A stretch of DNA of 32,063 nucleotides, from the NCBI GenBank assembly GCA_030602185.1, contig JAUWAE010000011.1, forward strand, positions 1 to 32,063. The letters are read 5' to 3'. Of the stretch, positions 30,256-32,063 are shown in pieces (the stretch's first letter is position 1; each line of letters begins with the position of its first letter). The DNA comes from Comamonadaceae bacterium (lineage in GTDB: Bacteria > Pseudomonadota > Gammaproteobacteria > Burkholderiales > Burkholderiaceae_C). Position numbers and translations under genes: made by a program. The notes under the pieces are model-generated. The model ran no database searches. It worked only from the letters and a program-made list of their open reading frames with translations, and was not told the origin of the DNA.

Positions 30256-32063
30256 GCGAGCCGCTCCGGTGCCCAGGCAGCGCGCCAGCACCTCGTCAGC
30301 GGGTTCCGGCCGCCCATACAGGTAACCCTGCATCAGTACCCCCGGATGGGCGCGGAAGAAGGCCGCGTGCTCCGGGGTTTCCACCCCTTCGGCCACGACG
30401 CGCAAGCGCAGGTGGTTGGCCACCGAGAGGATGGCCTCCACCAGCGCCGCATCGCTCGGGTCGGTGGGGGCGTCCTGCACAAAGCTGCGGTCGATCTTGA
30501 GTTCGTGGATCGGCAGGTTCTTCAGGTACGACAGCGAGGAATAGCCGGTGCCAAAGTCGTCAATCGAAAAACGCACGCCGTGGCGTGTCAGCTCGCCCAT
30601 GCGGCGGATCACCGCGTCCACCTCCTGCACCACCACGCCCTCGGTGATTTCCAGGATCAGGTCGCTGGCGTGGGCGCCATGGCGCTCCAGCAGGTGCTGC
30701 ACCTGCTGGCTGAAGTCGCGCTGGTGGAACTGGCGCGGGCTGATGTTGACCGACAGCGGCATGCGCTGTCCTGCGCGGCGGATCTGGCCCAGTCGTTCGC
30801 ACACCTGCTCCAGCACCCAGCGGCCGATCGGCTGGATCAGGCCGCTGTCTTCGGCCACCGGGATGAACAGGCCGGGGGGGACCAGGCCTTTGTCGGGGTG
30901 CTGCCAGCGCACCAGCGCCTCGGCGCTGACGGTGCGGCCCTCGGCATTCACCTGGGGTTGCAGGTACAGGCGCAGTTCGCCGGCTTCGATGCCACGCCGC
31001 AGGTCCTGCTCGATGACGAAGCGCTCGCTGACCAGCCGGCCCATGCCGGCATCGAAGAACGCGGTCTGGTGGCCGCCGGCTTCCTTGGCGCGGTGCAGGG
31101 CGGTGTCGGCGCGCCGCAGCACGTCGCCGGCCGACTCGTCGAGGCCGGTGCCCAGCAGTGTCACTCCGATGCTGACGGTCAGGCCCAGCGCCTCGTCGCC
31201 GAGCTGCAGCGGGCGCTGCATGGCCTCGTGGATCTGCTCGGCGCGGCGCATCAACTCGGCCGACACCGTGGGGCCATCGCCGTGCAGGCCCTGCACCAGC
31301 AGGCCGAATTCGTCCCCGTTGAGGTGGGCCAGCATGTCGCTGCCCTGCAGGCTGGTGCGCAGGCGGTCGGCCAGTGCCTGCAGCAGCTGGTCGCCCGCGC
31401 TGTGGCCCAGCGCCTCGTTGACGCCTTTGAATCGGTCGGCATTGACCAGCAGCAGGCCGCAGTACTGGCCCTGTGGCTGGCGCTTGAGCAGTTCGGCCAG
31501 GTCGGCCAGCATGCGCTGGCGGTTGGGCAGCCCGGTCAGCGGGTCGAACCACACCAGCAGTTCGGCGCGCTCTTCGGCGGCGCGCTGGGCGGTGATGTCC
31601 TGCTGCACCGAGATGTACTGCACCAACTGGCCACGCTCGTCGCGCATGGGCGCGATGGTGACGGCCTGCAGGTAATGCCGGCCGTCCTTGCGGCGGTTGA
31701 TGAGCTCGCCGTGCCAGGGCTCCCCGCGCTTGAGGGCACCCCACATGCGGCGGTAGGTTTCGCGCGGCGTGCGGGTGGATTGCAGCAGTCGCGGGTTGCG
31801 CCCCACCACCTCTTCGGCGGTGTAGCCGCTCATGCGCTCGAAGGCGGGGTTCACGTACTCGATGGTGCCCTGGGGGTCGGTCATCAGCACGGCCACCGGG
31901 CTTTGGAGCGTGGCTTGCGAGAGCCGGCGGATCTGGTGTTCGTCGCGCTTGCGCAGGGTGATGTCGCGCGACACGCCCTGCACCTGCAAGGTCTTGCCCT
32001 CGGGGTCGGGGACCACCCGCATCGACACCTCGACCGCCACCGTGTGGCCGTCCTTGTGGCGGT
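30238..32063 (-). CDS. PAS-GGDEF-EAL c-di-GMP signalling protein, 5' truncated by the window edge
   Basis: The visible part is 608 codons and the frame stays open to the window end. It starts in a PAS/PAC C-terminal segment (RHKDGHTVAVEV, then QGVSRDIT), then a full PAS domain (SPVAVLMTDPQGTIEYVNPA, followed by ISVQQDIT). A GGDEF-type domain follows from FDPLTGLPNR, but its signature reads NGDEF instead of GGDEF. An EAL domain completes the protein with EALVRW, NISPRQ, EITEG, DDFGTGYSSLSYLK, KIDRSF and EGVET, all catalytic residues intact. It is most likely a phosphodiesterase in net effect, with the GGDEF domain reduced or regulatory. The GTG at 32040 is not a true start. Confidence 0.9.
   Translation of the reverse strand, partial: RHKDGHTVAVEVSMRVVPDPEGKTLQVQGVSRDITLRKRDEHQIRRLSQATLQSPVAVLMTDPQGTIEYVNPAFERMSGYTAEEVVGRNPRLLQSTRTPRETYRRMWGALKRGEPWHGELINRRKDGRHYLQAVTIAPMRDERGQLVQYISVQQDITAQRAAEERAELLVWFDPLTGLPNRQRMLADLAELLKRQPQGQYCGLLLVNADRFKGVNEALGHSAGDQLLQALADRLRTSLQGSDMLAHLNGDEFGLLVQGLHGDGPTVSAELMRRAEQIHEAMQRPLQLGDEALGLTVSIGVTLLGTGLDESAGDVLRRADTALHRAKEAGGHQTAFFDAGMGRLVSERFVIEQDLRRGIEAGELRLYLQPQVNAEGRTVSAEALVRWQHPDKGLVPPGLFIPVAEDSGLIQPIGRWVLEQVCERLGQIRRAGQRMPLSVNISPRQFHQRDFSQQVQHLLERHGAHASDLILEITEGVVVQEVDAVIRRMGELTRHGVRFSIDDFGTGYSSLSYLKNLPIHELKIDRSFVQDAPTDPSDAALVEAILSVANHLRLRVVAEGVETPEHAAFFRAHPGVLMQGYLYGRPEPADEVLARCLGTGAARSGTGS

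Noticed and set aside
1-32063. CRISPR arrays, tRNA or rRNA genes
   Set aside because: I looked for regularly spaced direct repeats and for cloverleaf or ribosomal RNA signatures in the gaps and saw none.

Overview
The window is a contiguous, very GC-rich stretch of bacterial chromosome. Protein content and gene order (mnmG-rsmG followed by parA and parB, long Pot/Puu-type polyamine genes, a high-GC DUF2892 and YceI background) point to a betaproteobacterium of the order Burkholderiales, most likely a Comamonadaceae member such as a Hydrogenophaga-like organism. The genus is an inference from how the proteins read, not a database result. Both edges cut through genes: an agmatinase on the left and a PAS-GGDEF-EAL protein on the right.

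Positions 1-15887 are essentially a polyamine uptake and degradation region. A ureohydrolase (agmatinase) and a PuuB-like flavin oxidase come first. After a low-GC interruption there is a MocR-type regulator transcribed divergently from puuD (gamma-glutamyl-GABA hydrolase), puuA (gamma-glutamylputrescine synthetase), a SpuC-like putrescine aminotransferase and a complete putrescine ABC importer (potF, potG, potH, potI). A PuuC-like aldehyde dehydrogenase closes the set. Together these can import putrescine, make it from agmatine, and degrade it by a glutamylated route (PuuA-PuuB-PuuC-PuuD) or by direct transamination. A perfect 8-bp inverted repeat in the mocR/puuD gap is a candidate operator, and a terminator-like hairpin after potF would favour binding protein over the membrane complex.

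Two accessory insertions interrupt this region. At 2000-3850 sits an orphan AlbA_2 (Schlafen-type) ATPase-like gene, preceded by a 44-codon relic that joins the start of a type I restriction HsdM to its internal YYxPRPLI motif: the scar of a lost type I restriction-modification locus, with imperfect 21-bp direct repeats at its downstream edge. At 13448-14112 a HepT-MntA toxin-antitoxin pair lies between potI and puuC on the opposite strand.

Positions 15895-23570 hold short housekeeping and signalling units: a membrane EAL protein, an Old Yellow Enzyme, an LpxL-like acyltransferase, a DUF2892 membrane protein, a cytochrome b561 plus two YceI proteins in a row, a DUF2789 protein, and a minus-strand operon of FMN reductase, YkgJ cysteine-cluster protein and DUF364 protein that looks metal- or redox-related.

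Positions 23683-29465 are the chromosome-segregation neighbourhood: mnmG, rsmG, a LysE-type exporter, parA, a small alpha/beta hydrolase and parB. Two near-consensus parS sites lie inside mnmG and a third palindromic variant inside rsmG, which suggests an origin-proximal location. A membrane-anchored methyltransferase and a large c-di-GMP protein end the window.
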